From Amphimedon queenslandica (lineage: Eukaryota > Porifera > Demospongiae > Haplosclerida > Niphatidae), in the NCBI RefSeq assembly GCF_000090795.2, contig NW_003546257.1, forward strand, positions 563,383 to 595,903: a stretch of DNA of 32,521 nt, given 5' to 3'. Below, in pieces: positions 1-18,584 of the stretch (the stretch's first letter is position 1; every line of letters begins with the position of its first letter). The position numbers and the translations under genes are program-made. The notes beneath the pieces were generated by a model. It saw nothing but the letters and a program-made list of their open reading frames with translations, was not told the DNA's origin and searched no databases.

Positions 1-3000
1 ATTTAGCACTTTAATTTTTTATAACAAGCAATTGTGCATGTCTACCTATTGATGCCAAACAACAATCAAATTTAGACTGCTAACACACTTGAAAAAATTC
101 TTCATTATAATCCAATTTCTGTAGTGAGCCAATGTGTAAAAACTCTCTTTTCCTGGATCAAAATGATCTTCCTTATAGACAGCTTTGACATTTCTGTTGC
201 TGCATAGCATTGATAGATGTGTAGAATGATTTGCCATCAGTTCATATGGACTTCAATTGTGCTTGCATTATAATATGCTGCTGTATATTGCTGGTCATTC
301 GCTGCATTTGTAAGACAATTTATGACAATTATTCTTATTAAAAAAGAACAATGTTTGTAATGTGATCTTGATGTCTTTTCACTCAAATATGAAGAGGGAA
401 ATACCACTTGAACTTGCTTGAATCTAAGACTTAATGATGACATCAGTCCTAAGCTTGGCATAACAAGATATGGAGACACTAAAAAGATAGAGAAACAGAA
501 AGGACAAAAAAGAGGGAGTGAATTTAATGGTAATTCAAACTTGTAACACAAGTAATGATTGTCAGTACTCATCGGTAATGGGTTTGAGACATAATGATAT
601 AACTAGTCAATTGCATTCATGTATACATGTACTTGTGCTCTACTCAGTCAGTGAGTCAGTGACATAGACATGTGACAATTCAGTTCCATTACAATTAAAA
701 AGTGTTCCATTCACTCAAATACATGTACATTACATACATGTATGTATCACATACCATTATGAATGCTTCAGCCCATCCAACAAGTACAGAAATTATATTA
801 AATGTTCCATTGTTTGAGTTCATCTTGACACATCCTAATAAATACAAAAAAGAATAATTGAATGTACATAAAACAAGGTCTCACTGCTTCTTGATTATGA
901 AAATAAGTGTAATTCACTTGTTGCGTTGTAATAATAAGAAATCAATTTACAAAACTCAACTGTAAATGTATGTGTTAACACACTTAATAATAACAGATGA
1001 GTTAGAGTGGAAGAGACAGTGAATATTAATAATGATGAAATTGATAAGCACAATATGTATGTGAGCAAGATGTGTGTGCGATTATAGACTTATCGATTGG
1101 GATAGTCGAGAGAATTGAATGAGAGTCGGATGAGAGTCTGATAGGAGATCGAAAGGAGGTCGAGCGTTGAGAATTTGAAGATGATGAGTGCTCGAGAATT
1201 TAGTCTAGCAGACTAGGACTAAGACTAAGACTAACTGAATTACAATTGGGTTCTTCCTTAAATAGTAGTGCATGTGGTTATTAAATTAAAGTTAAGTTAT
1301 TAGTTGTAAATTATTATTGAAGTAAATTAACACTACACACTGTATTAAGAGAGCGAGACAGAGATAGTAATTTAAGTATACGATGCTGATGCTACACTTA
1401 CTTCTTCAAATTAGGTATTTCTTTTATCATTAATTGGCAAGTATTTGTCTTTCCATTCTCCTGTACAATAAATGACACAATAAATTGCTGACCAAAAGAC
1501 ATATCCTACTCTCTTTACATGTACATGTGTGTATATATATGTAATGTACTATAGTGTGCATTGTGTCTTACCACAACGTTTGTTAGCATGTGTTTCTGTT
1601 CCCGCAATATTTGCCAGATATTTCAGCAAGTGCATTTGATGGGACCTCAACAGACAATGCAGTTATGCCTATAATAGTATTGTAATAATAACAATGCTGA
1701 TGTATACAGCTGCTCACTTGCGCTAACGCGAGAAAGAGTGAAGACATGTGAGACTGAGAGGTATACCTAGAGAAGAAAAAAGAAAGAACAAGAGTTAGAC
1801 ATACAGTACACATATACATGAGGAGGAGAGAAAAGCAAAAGAGAGAAAGAGACATCAAGAGACAAAGATATACAAAATAGGTGTCAATTAAGGAACACAA
1901 AAATGAGGCAATGGATACATGTATTTTTAAAAAGGGAATAGTTTTGTGTTATGAACCTATAGTAACATTACAACATGCATTATGCAGCTTTACTAAACAT
2001 TATAATACCATGTAGCAAATAATACTTAGACTACATGATTAATGACTGTGGAACTTCAATGCATAAATCATGAGGAATCGTCTGAGACCATACATGTACA
2101 AGTAACAATCACAATGACTACCATAGACAAGGCACTCTGGGCATAACTGTTATAATGGAGATTTCAATTGTAAGCAGTTACACTATTAATGATTTAATTT
2201 ATAAAACTTTCAACAAAGCATTATTTCAGTTCAATTTATTTACCAAAAGTTTAGCTACTCAATAAACATTTTTGATAAGGCCTAAATGTTTTTTCCATGC
2301 TTAAAATTCATCCTATACAGGTATAATATTATAGTATAGGTAGGTGAAGCCAGATTATAGGTAAAACTAAATCAGGTACAATTATACTGTATCATCAGAC
2401 CCATAACCCAATTATTGTACAATGACAACACAGTATAGACCTGTATAACAATTTCCAGGCCTGGTGGTCCCAAAGTAGTTTTAAAATGAGTACAAGTAGT
2501 GTGGTACCAATAGTATCTTCAATGTTCAAAGTACACAAAATTTTACATGCATTATGTAGCATGCATGGATTACTAGGTGTATTATGTCAGTGATACTATA
2601 CAAGGAATAAATTGAACAAAAACGTAAAATTGAGTATTGCATTATCATTACCATTCAATTCTACTAGAAAATGCAAAATATTAAGGGCCCATTCCATTCA
2701 AATATATTACTAGATGGATCATGAGATGAAAAGCAGGCTACAGCTACATGTGTAGCTCCATAACAGTCATGTTAGCAATTATACATATACATTTATCATT
2801 GACTTATTATGCATTACAATTGAAATATCATCTGAATGATGACAAAGCATGATGTGGCACAATATTGCTGATGCATACTAGTCTAGTTCAGGCTCAGACA
2901 TTATTTACACAATTGAATACATGTACAAACCAGGTGCTAGGCTGCAGGAAATCATCAGAGGTGAAGACTGAAGTTTTTAACATACCATCACCTTTATTGC

Positions 3001-3258
3001 AACCTTCATGTGGCTTGCTCCGATGCATAATGGCATACAGTACTAAAGGCCTTCTTTCTAGGGGCCATTCTTATAAATAAGGGGTTAAATTCAATACATA
3101 ACTAGTTAATAACCGAAACTTTGTGATGGGAGGGTTCCGAACTTTTCCTATATATCTGACCAGAAAAGACAGTGTACGAACCGGGTGCACCCAGCTCAGT
3201 TCAGTCTGTGGCCACGTGTCTGTTCCTTCATAAAGAAAAGCTTTCTCTGGTGTTATTG
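1..3258. other. Long stretch with no convincing gene
   Basis: This AT-rich stretch has no open reading frame that I recognise on either strand. It holds many copies of the palindromic word ACATGTA/TACATGT, a GA-rich patch at about 1095-1240, and scattered splice-like signals on the minus strand. One pair of signals is described separately (449-823). A second block at about 1403-1462 (minus) has an acceptor-like start and a GTAAGT donor and is open in one frame, but I could not link it in phase to anything. The region could be intergenic, or introns and UTR of a gene lying mostly to the left. The last 180 bases form the KARS promoter region and contain an E-box, CACGTG, at 3213-3218. Confidence 0.6.
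449..823 (-). other. Candidate spliced micro-ORF, unrecognised
   Basis: On the minus strand an ATG at 823 opens 23 hydrophobic codons (MNSNNGTFNIISVLVG...) ending at 755, directly before a GTATGT donor. A strong pyrimidine-rich acceptor follows at about 479-500. Joining to 478-449 keeps phase, adds nine codons and ends in TAG, for a 32-residue, mostly hydrophobic peptide. I do not recognise it. It could be the last two exons of a larger gene, a small membrane peptide, or chance. Only the splice-site quality supports it. Confidence 0.12.
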
Positions 3259-3290
3259 ATGGCAGACGAGGAGCCAAAGCTCAGCAAGAA
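3259..3290 (+). CDS. KARS1: KARS alternative first coding exon (cytosolic form)
   Basis: ATG at 3259 opens ten codons reading MADEEPKLSK plus two bases, followed by a GTGAAT donor at 3291. Splicing to the acceptor at 3411-3412 (ACCTTCTAG) restores the frame used by the main gene and gives the junction KLSKNALKRNLKAEKK. As I remember it, the cytosolic human lysyl-tRNA synthetase has a closely similar segment (EPKLSKNELKRRLKAEKK). This isoform would skip the mitochondrial leader at 3342-3412 and encode about 574 residues, close to the human cytosolic length of about 597. The peptide match on both sides of the junction is the main evidence; no transcript was seen. Confidence 0.8.
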
Positions 3291-3341
3291 GTGAATATAC
3301 TTTTATGATTTGTTTAAATAGAGTGAGGATAGAGTTTGATA

Positions 3342-6858
<3,517 letters not shown>

Positions 6859-7295
6859 ACCGCTAATAATTTAATGAATAATTAATTATTAATGAATATT
6901 AGTTGGCTTCTGTTTGATTGTCTCAATGTCTTCTAATTGCCGAGAATTGGTCCATTAATTGTGGATATAAAATCATGATAATTGTGTTTACCTGACAAAC
7001 ATTCCTTACAGTATCTGTCCTCTGAAAATTTATCACTTTTGATGAGGTGGAACATTATTCGTTAAGGATCCTTAAAATTCATAAAAAATTCAAACTTGAT
7101 CTGAATCAGTTCAAAATGATTTTTTACAAATTAATAATACATTAAACCATTAAATAATAATAATACATTAAACCATTAAATAATAATAATGCCAGTAACG
7201 ATGATACAAAATAAGTTCCATGAGAATGTTAACATGAGAGAGTTAAAAATTACATCAAGACTGCGTGGGCGTATGATACACAATGAGAGCTGACG
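6859..7295. other. Convergent intergenic gap between KARS and FAM135
   Basis: The stop codons of KARS (+) and the FAM135 gene (-) face each other across 437 bp of AT-rich sequence. At about 7068-7118 there is an inverted fragment of repeat family A (ATTCATAAAAAATTCAAACT, GAATCAGTTCAAA). At 7125-7190 a unit of about 27 bp (AATAATACATTAAACCATTA) is repeated in tandem. I see no gene and no clear polyadenylation signal that I would assign with confidence. Confidence 0.7.
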
Positions 7296-9494
7296 TTACA
7301 CAAAGTACCTTGCAATGTGACACAGTACCAGTTTCTCAACAAACAACTCGTTATCAAGCATTGCTATATGAGCTGCTCGTCCTATCACTGAATGGGCTGA
7401 GGTGGGGAGAGCATGGTGGACAGTAACACGGGTTAAATTCACTCCAAACTGTTCCATGGACGTCATCATACGACTAGCCATCTCCTCATGGACCTTGTCT
7501 AGAGCAGTGGTTCCCTCTCCCCCGGTACACAGACGAGCTGATTGAAACGGCACGTACTTGTCTTGAGGAGAAGAGAGCAACATGACATGTCTGAAGCACT
7601 CAAAAGTCTGAGCCTCGCTCAGCTGGTATAGGAATGTATCTCTGAGGTTCGGCGAGTCTTTTAGGGAGAGTTGTAGGAGAGACTGGGACTGGTACCACTT
7701 TCTGACGAGCCACATCCCAGCACTAACCATACCTGTCTGATACTGTGTGCCTAAGTGAGGGCCGCATATTGAGAGCAAGAAATGAAAGGAGGGGATGAGG
7801 TGAGCAATGGCTGGTCGAGTTATGAGAGACCGGACTACTATACCGCCGAGAGAGTGGGCGAGGAAGCTTATGTGGGTTGGTGGGTGTGACATACCTAGTA
7901 GCTTAGAGAGGAGTTCGTCCTGAAGTTTGTCAGTCATTATGTTAAAGTCTGTAAAAGTGTCCAGCTGGTTAGCTTGTGACATTAGGAACTCAATCTTCTG
8001 ATGAGGGAGGGCTAGCTCAAGGTATGTTCGATAAAGGCGGAGGTCAAACTGGTTGCCTTGGAGACCGTGGACACACACCACCAGGTGTCGAGCTTGGGGT
8101 GCTACCTGTCTCCGTTGACGACGGTTGCCTGGCAACGCCCTTAGGAGATAAGGCGAGAGTTGATCTTGAAAATTGTAGCGTTTCTCAGGATCATTGTCAG
8201 CCACACCCCCTCTCCTCGTCAACCAGGGACACACCTCCACAAACACTATACTGGCGTTAGATGAAGTCTCAATATTCTCAATGCAGTGAAGAGGAGGTAG
8301 GTTAGTTAACCCTTTACGAGTCTGGGCAGCCATATTTGATATCCACTGAGAGTTGGAATGATCAACATGACTCTTTCCTTTGCTGTCATGATTATCATCT
8401 GACCACAGGAAGGACTTCTTAATGTATTTCAACTTCTCTTTGTGGGCAGTCACTAACAAATGATCTATTGTGTCAGGATGGCTCAGGGCGGAATTACAGA
8501 ACCACTCCCACGTTGCTTGCAGCTGTAGTGACAGCGAGACCATATGCACCTTACACTCTTCCTCTATCTCATCAAGAGTCACCCCCTCTTCATACGGGCC
8601 GCTAGAAGTTGCTTGAGACAAGTCTTCAACCCCACTCATCTTTTGAAAGTCTTGTCTGAGACTGTCCCGTGCCAGCGTCAACACATCAGCTATTGATTGA
8701 TGCACCTGTCGAGCTCTCCTAACCTGCTCAGTAGGTGCTGAATATACAGCTGCAGGATCACTTCTATCGCTGCCTACCAATGAAAATGGCGGCGATGAAC
8801 AGCCACCAAATAATAGTGTGCTATATGATATGGGAGGGGTCAATCTGGGTGTGGCTTGATTCAAAAACCAACTCCGCCTACGTCCTAGTGCTGGTTCTTC
8901 AGTGATGGGTGTGTCAGGAGATATGGAATATAACGATGCGTGGGCAGTGATACCAATGGAAGCCATATGGAAGTAATCAAAAATGACCGGCCAATGACAA
9001 TGCAGGCCACGCCTCCAATCAAGAGTGAGGCTTAGGGTCCGAGTGGCTACTTTATCAAAAGTTGTTGGGTCCGAGGGAAGTTCCTCCTCTCCATTGAACA
9101 TTAGATCCAGCGTGAGGGTCAGTTGAGATGGTACGTATACCTCAGTGTGGTCTGTTCGTATTGGATAAACATATTTAAAAAGGAAATACTCTCCCAAGAC
9201 AAAGGACTGGTCGGTGTACTCTATGAGACAGGTCTGAGTGATGAATCTGTCCTCTAGTTTTGTCGCTCCGGGGTACGTGTGTTCTGAGAGGCCGTTCAGT
9301 TCTGTCCTGAAGGTCCCTCTACGTGGCCTTGAATGAGCCGAACCAAATATATCTTTAACCTCAAGGGGAGAGGCCGTCCCTTTTTGAAGGGAGTCAGACA
9401 GACGACATGATATGTAATAGTGGCCTCTTTTGAAGAGGTCAATGTTAACGAGAGGAGAAAGAGAGACGAGGACCCGTCCTTCTACTGTAGGCAT
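7296..9494 (-). CDS. FAM135-family putative serine hydrolase, single exon
   Basis: A single uninterrupted 732-codon frame. The start MPTVEGRVLVSLSPLVNIDLFKRG fits the N-terminus of animal FAM135 proteins (VDLF.RG.Y motif), so I take it as complete, although vertebrate FAM135A/B are about twice as long because of a disordered middle. Residues 1 to about 160 correspond to the FAM135 N-terminal domain (DUF3657). The C-terminal part is a DUF676-type alpha/beta hydrolase: VVCVHGLQGN near 470 (oxyanion strand), nucleophile elbow AHSLGG with Ser548, SGPHLGT-like ICGPHLGTQY, and SPQDKYVP with Asp645. His709 in GRAAHIAMLD, or the His pair in VHHALP, is a candidate catalytic histidine. The substrate is not known for the family. 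The gene lacks introns in an intron-rich window. The family call is firm; enzymatic activity is inferred. Confidence 0.93.
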   Translation of the reverse strand: MPTVEGRVLVSLSPLVNIDLFKRGHYYISCRLSDSLQKGTASPLEVKDIFGSAHSRPRRGTFRTELNGLSEHTYPGATKLEDRFITQTCLIEYTDQSFVLGEYFLFKYVYPIRTDHTEVYVPSQLTLTLDLMFNGEEELPSDPTTFDKVATRTLSLTLDWRRGLHCHWPVIFDYFHMASIGITAHASLYSISPDTPITEEPALGRRRSWFLNQATPRLTPPISYSTLLFGGCSSPPFSLVGSDRSDPAAVYSAPTEQVRRARQVHQSIADVLTLARDSLRQDFQKMSGVEDLSQATSSGPYEEGVTLDEIEEECKVHMVSLSLQLQATWEWFCNSALSHPDTIDHLLVTAHKEKLKYIKKSFLWSDDNHDSKGKSHVDHSNSQWISNMAAQTRKGLTNLPPLHCIENIETSSNASIVFVEVCPWLTRRGGVADNDPEKRYNFQDQLSPYLLRALPGNRRQRRQVAPQARHLVVCVHGLQGNQFDLRLYRTYLELALPHQKIEFLMSQANQLDTFTDFNIMTDKLQDELLSKLLGMSHPPTHISFLAHSLGGIVVRSLITRPAIAHLIPSFHFLLSICGPHLGTQYQTGMVSAGMWLVRKWYQSQSLLQLSLKDSPNLRDTFLYQLSEAQTFECFRHVMLLSSPQDKYVPFQSARLCTGGEGTTALDKVHEEMASRMMTSMEQFGVNLTRVTVHHALPTSAHSVIGRAAHIAMLDNELFVEKLVLCHIARYFV

Positions 9495-9973
9495 ATTGAG
9501 TGACTGACACTAAAATGGCCTTTGCCTTTCCCTAAAATTAATAACTTTAATAACTAGAATCACTAAACTTAATAAGCCGTCTGCGCATGCGTACTATTAA
9601 TTCCCGCGTACTCGCTGGCCCCAACGCTACCTACAGTCATTGGGGTGGCCTCCAAAAGAAAAGGCCATACTTGGCAACTGATACAAATTGAATTAGGCTA
9701 TTGCAAGTATTACAGCAATGATGCAATAGCTAGCACTTTTGCACACGCTACGTGACATCAATTATTATGATTAGTTGATTAAAGAAGCTTCATTCAACTA
9801 GAAAAAATAAAACCGTATGATGAGGAAAAAAAATAACTCTTAGACTGATCAAACTAATCAAACTTAAGAACTAGCAAAATCATTAATAAACTTTTGCACT
9901 AAAAAACAAATAAACAACCTATAAAGTCTATTCTACTAAGAGTCACTGGTGCATGGATGCAGTCACAAAATTT
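9495..9973. other. Intergenic region, FAM135 promoter side
   Basis: The first 120 bp upstream of the FAM135 start is less AT-rich and carries a consensus NRF-1-like palindrome (listed separately), as expected for a TATA-less housekeeping promoter. The rest, down to the stop of the beta-propeller gene at 9974, is AT-rich with no coding signal that I can see. Confidence 0.55.
9582..9593. promoter_or_regulatory. NRF-1-like palindrome upstream of FAM135
   Basis: TGCGCATGCGTA matches the NRF-1 consensus YGCGCAYGCGCR at all but the last two positions. It lies 88 bp upstream of the FAM135 start codon, in the most GC-rich part of the gap. The motif match is direct; binding is inferred. Confidence 0.5.
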
Positions 9974-10969
9974 CTAAAAACTATAGATCTTTATAGCATT
10001 TCCTTCAAAATCAACAACCCAGAGTCTTCCGTCTGAAGCAACAGCAACATCAGATGCACCAACCAATCCGTGTAGAGTTTTGATGACACTTCCCTTACTG
10101 AGGCTCATCACGACAACCTTTCCAAGGCCTTTTCGCCTCTCAGTTACATAAAGGTTGTCACCATTGATGTGTATTCCTTCTAAGCTATGTATCTTTACAG
10201 GAACTTTAATTTTTTTAATAATGTTTCCACATTTATTGAAGACTATTATCGTATTAGTATAGTAGTCACCAACATAAAGGTTGCCTTGTTTATCAAACTG
10301 AATCTTACGCAAGTATCCAGCCTTTCCAAGAAAGATAGAGTGAGATTTTGTCCCATCACGATTAAATACTTGTATACGACCAGTCCTCCATTCAGTGGCA
10401 TACATGATGTCATTTTGATCGACAGCAACTCCAACTGGTTCCTTTGAATATTGAACTCCAAGAAGTTCCCCACTAGTTGAAAAACTGTATATTTCACGTC
10501 TATGATTAGTAACTAGGACTTTGTTCCCTTCAACAAAGAGACCAGTAGGATTTCCAGAGGGTATTCTAAACTTTCTAAGTACTTTTCCTTGCAAGTTCAA
10601 GACAATGATGTTACGTGTTCCATACTCTGTCACAAATACTTCTTTGTCGACAATTTGAATGTAAAACGGTCGTGAGAAGGTGCCTGGTACCCTTGACACT
10701 CCCTGTTCACTTGCATCAAAATCAATATCTAGAAGATTCATTTTCTTATCCTTTGATTGTGGGAAACTATTTCGGTCGACAGATTCAATGGCACTAGATG
10801 GTGCCTGGTTTCCATTTCTGTCTGCATTATCTGTCTCGAATAAAGGCTCTGCAGCATACTCTCCATTATTGAGCTGAGACTTTTGCATGAGCTCATCTTT
10901 ATCGGGCCATTGAGCATATGCTGCAGCTGCAAAAAGGACTAGTATTATCACCTGATTGAAATTCATCAT
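9974..10969 (-). CDS. Secreted six-bladed beta-propeller (NHL-like) protein
   Basis: A 331-residue single-exon protein. I start it at the tandem Met at 10969/10966 because it opens a clean signal peptide (NFNQVIILVLFAAAAYAQ, probable cleavage near AYA-Q) and a TATA box lies 36-42 bp upstream. The frame itself stays open to 11125. After an acidic/Asn-rich linker of about 70 residues come about six repeats typical of NHL/TolB-like propeller blades, each with a G.....V..D or VAV..D...Y motif, for example PVGVAVDQNDIMYATEWRTG, IQFDKQGNLYVGDYYTN and ASDVAVASDGRLWVVDFEGN. Such secreted propellers usually bind proteins or glycans. No catalytic residues can be assigned and the partner is unknown. It could equally be called a peptidylglycine-lyase-like or TRIM/NHL-type propeller fragment, but no other domain is present. 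Confidence 0.82.
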   Translation of the reverse strand: MMNFNQVIILVLFAAAAYAQWPDKDELMQKSQLNNGEYAAEPLFETDNADRNGNQAPSSAIESVDRNSFPQSKDKKMNLLDIDFDASEQGVSRVPGTFSRPFYIQIVDKEVFVTEYGTRNIIVLNLQGKVLRKFRIPSGNPTGLFVEGNKVLVTNHRREIYSFSTSGELLGVQYSKEPVGVAVDQNDIMYATEWRTGRIQVFNRDGTKSHSIFLGKAGYLRKIQFDKQGNLYVGDYYTNTIIVFNKCGNIIKKIKVPVKIHSLEGIHINGDNLYVTERRKGLGKVVVMSLSKGSVIKTLHGLVGASDVAVASDGRLWVVDFEGNAIKIYSF

Positions 10970-11004
10970 GAGTAACTGATGACAGTGTGAGCTGCTGCCT
11001 TCAG

Positions 11005-11011
11005 TTTTATA
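11005..11011 (-). promoter_or_regulatory. TATA box of the secreted propeller gene
   Basis: On the minus strand CTCTATAAAACTG gives a consensus TATAAAA, 36-42 bases before the chosen ATG at 10969. That would place transcription start about ten bases upstream of the ATG, which argues against use of the in-frame ATG at 11125. Confidence 0.5.
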
Positions 11012-11054
11012 GAGCAAAAAACAGGAAGTGGTTATTGTTTCCTGTTTACCAAAA

Positions 11055-11116
11055 ACTCTCTCTTCTCTTCTAGCAGCTGTTCTTGTTGATTGGTAAGCCC
11101 TTGAAATGAGGTCTCT
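11055..11116 (-). pseudogene. Duplicated fragment of the last AFG3L2 exon
   Basis: About 62 bp here closely match 11870-11930 in the terminal AFG3L2 exon, sharing CTCTCTTCTCTTCTA, CAGCTGT, TTGATTGGTAAGC and CTTGAAATGAGGTCTCT. Translated on the minus strand it still reads [11 protein letters not shown], then diverges by a small length change. It is a non-functional copy upstream of the secreted propeller gene and happens to be in frame with it. Confidence 0.85.
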
Positions 11117-11125
11117 CACACACAC

Positions 11126-11645
11126 GTACTACTAAATACTATTCCAGCTAAAGTGGTTAGGCTCTGACAGATGGTCCAGCCAAAGATACCATACAGACAT
11201 TGCAGAACTATGGATACCCTACATCATTGCTAAAGCATTGGATTTGGTGGTTACTCACAACAGCTGTGGAGTAATTGAATTATGAATCACGATGGAGCTA
11301 TAGCAAATTAGCAACCAATAGGTTCTAGAGCTTTGGATACCATATACATATACATCCCAGTAAAATACACTTTAGGATGTAGGAAATAATTAGTGCACCC
11401 ACAATAACCAGTCTCACCATGATAAACAATTATAATATTACTCATAGATATCTGATTGAGTTTACTATAGCTACATGTATTACTTTATTAATATAATAAC
11501 TATAGTCTAGAGTTCTATTAGAATATTCAGATATCTATGATAAAAGGGACAGTTTAAATTATCTGTTGACTGTATGACAAAATAATTGAGACACTTAGCG
11601 TGATAATAAATTAAGTTTACTTATGGGACAGTTATATCTATATCA
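11126..11645. repeat. Spacer with a copy of a local duplicated repeat
   Basis: At about 11151-11398 lies a diverged copy of the sequence at 12393-12695 in AFG3L2 intron 15. Shared words include GCAGAACTATGGATACCCTA, CATCATTGCTAAAG, CAGCTGTGGAGTAATTGAAT, CTTTGGATACCATATACAT and ATCCCAGTAAAATACA. Together with the exon fragment at 11055-11116 it shows that a piece of the 3' end of AFG3L2 was copied downstream of the gene. The rest, 11400-11645, is AT-rich with no coding signal. Confidence 0.8.
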
Positions 11646-17545
<5,900 letters not shown>

Positions 17546-17654
17546 CTTGTTGATGATATTTCTTTCTATTATTTCATTAAGTTACATAACCTCCATCTTG
17601 CATCAGTGCAAAAAGTTGTGGGTGTGGTTTTTATAATATAGTCTAGGCGTGGTC
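17546..17654. promoter_or_regulatory. Shared promoter of AFG3L2 and NDUFAF3
   Basis: The start codons of AFG3L2 (-, 17545) and NDUFAF3 (+, 17655) are 109 bp apart, so both genes must be driven from this interval or from sequence within the genes. It carries CTCCATCTTGC at about 17590 and, just inside NDUFAF3, AAAATGGCGGC at 17663-17673. In animals these are the two orientations of the YY1 site often found at transcription starts of mitochondrial genes. Binding is inferred. Confidence 0.6.
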
Positions 17655-18371
17655 ATGGCATCAAAATGGCGGCTACTCAATTCTCATCATTTCATGAAAT
17701 CCCCTCTTCTCTACAGAATCAGGCACCACTCAGATGGTGGAGGAATGGTACTGCAGACGACTCTGAGTCGTGTTAGTGTAGAAGAGGCTGCTCCATTGAT
17801 ATCAGGATACAGCGTGCAGGGATTCAATCTAAGAGGTGTTCAAGTCATGGGCTCCGTCGCTTTGCTACCAAGAGGATTCTTCCACTGGAAGATTAACAGT
17901 GCTGATGCTATAACACCTGAATCAATGAGTATATTCACTCTTATTGAACCCAAATTAGGTTTGATATTGTTAATATTATATATTTATTCACAGTCATTAT
18001 TATTATTATTATTAAACTGCACTTTAAAGTATTTTTTATTAAAAATTTATATTATTGTTTTTATCATTATTGTTATTGTTTATTATTATTATCATTATTT
18101 ATTTATTTTCAAACAGAGCTAGTTATCCTTGGTACCGGAAGTAGAATGGTCAATATTGATACTGCAGTGAAGAGGTACCTGCAGGGCAGAGGAATCAGTG
18201 TTGAGATACAAGACACAGTAAATAATGCACTTTATTATTAATATCATTTAACACTATCTCTTTTAATAGGCTAATGCTTGTGCAACATTTAATTTTCTTC
18301 TTGATGATGGGAGATTAGCAGGAGCTGCTCTCATTCCACCAGAAACTGTTTCATTTATTCAACGTAGATAA
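17655..18371 (+). CDS. NDUFAF3: NDUFAF3, complex I assembly factor (3 exons)
   Basis: Small mitochondrial protein needed to build early modules of respiratory complex I, usually acting with NDUFAF4. Exons 17655-17958, 18117-18217 and 18270-18371 stay in phase and give 168 residues (human about 184). The first 35 residues are basic (MASKWRLLNSHHFMKS), fitting a matrix presequence. The DUF498/Mth938 fold follows: YSVQGFNLRGVQVMGSVALL, then FFHWKINSADAITPES, then LVILGTGSRM, then the family signature VEIQDTANACATFNFLLDDG at the C-terminus, ending AALIPP. I prefer ATG 17655 because the leader follows directly and the only upstream extension uses a GTG. Its head-to-head pairing with a mitochondrial protease fits shared regulation. 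Identification is secure. Confidence 0.94.
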
Positions 18372-18584
18372 TATTATTATTATTATAGCATTAAAAACAA
18401 TGTAATACTTTAGTGTCAGTTCTACCTACTGTATAAATATATATCCAAAAAACTGACTATTTTGGCACCTTAAAAACACCATTTCTACCACCCACGCAAT
18501 TTATGATTAAGCTCCACCCTAATGTCGAAGATCAAGAAAAGATAGCCCTCAGATAGACCTGAGAACATCAGTCATTAATTCATT

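Noticed and set aside
46..572. Two consecutive minus-strand frames of 63 and 111 codons
   Set aside because: No recognisable motif. A good splice acceptor inside the larger one (near 479) suggests that its first part is intronic, so the open frames are probably chance.
7125..7190. CRISPR-like short repeats
   Set aside because: Only two to three AT-rich tandem copies without unique spacers, in a eukaryotic intergenic gap.
8783..8793. YY1-like AAAATGGCGGC within the FAM135 gene
   Set aside because: It lies deep inside the coding sequence, about 700 bp from the start codon; most likely chance.
10970..11125. N-terminal extension of the secreted propeller to ATG 11125
   Set aside because: The extension is a duplicated AFG3L2 exon scrap, would hide the signal peptide, and lies across a TATA box. 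I start the gene at 10969.
17649..17654. Start of NDUFAF3 two codons upstream at a GTG
   Set aside because: Non-ATG initiation is unnecessary when an ATG at 17655 opens the presequence.
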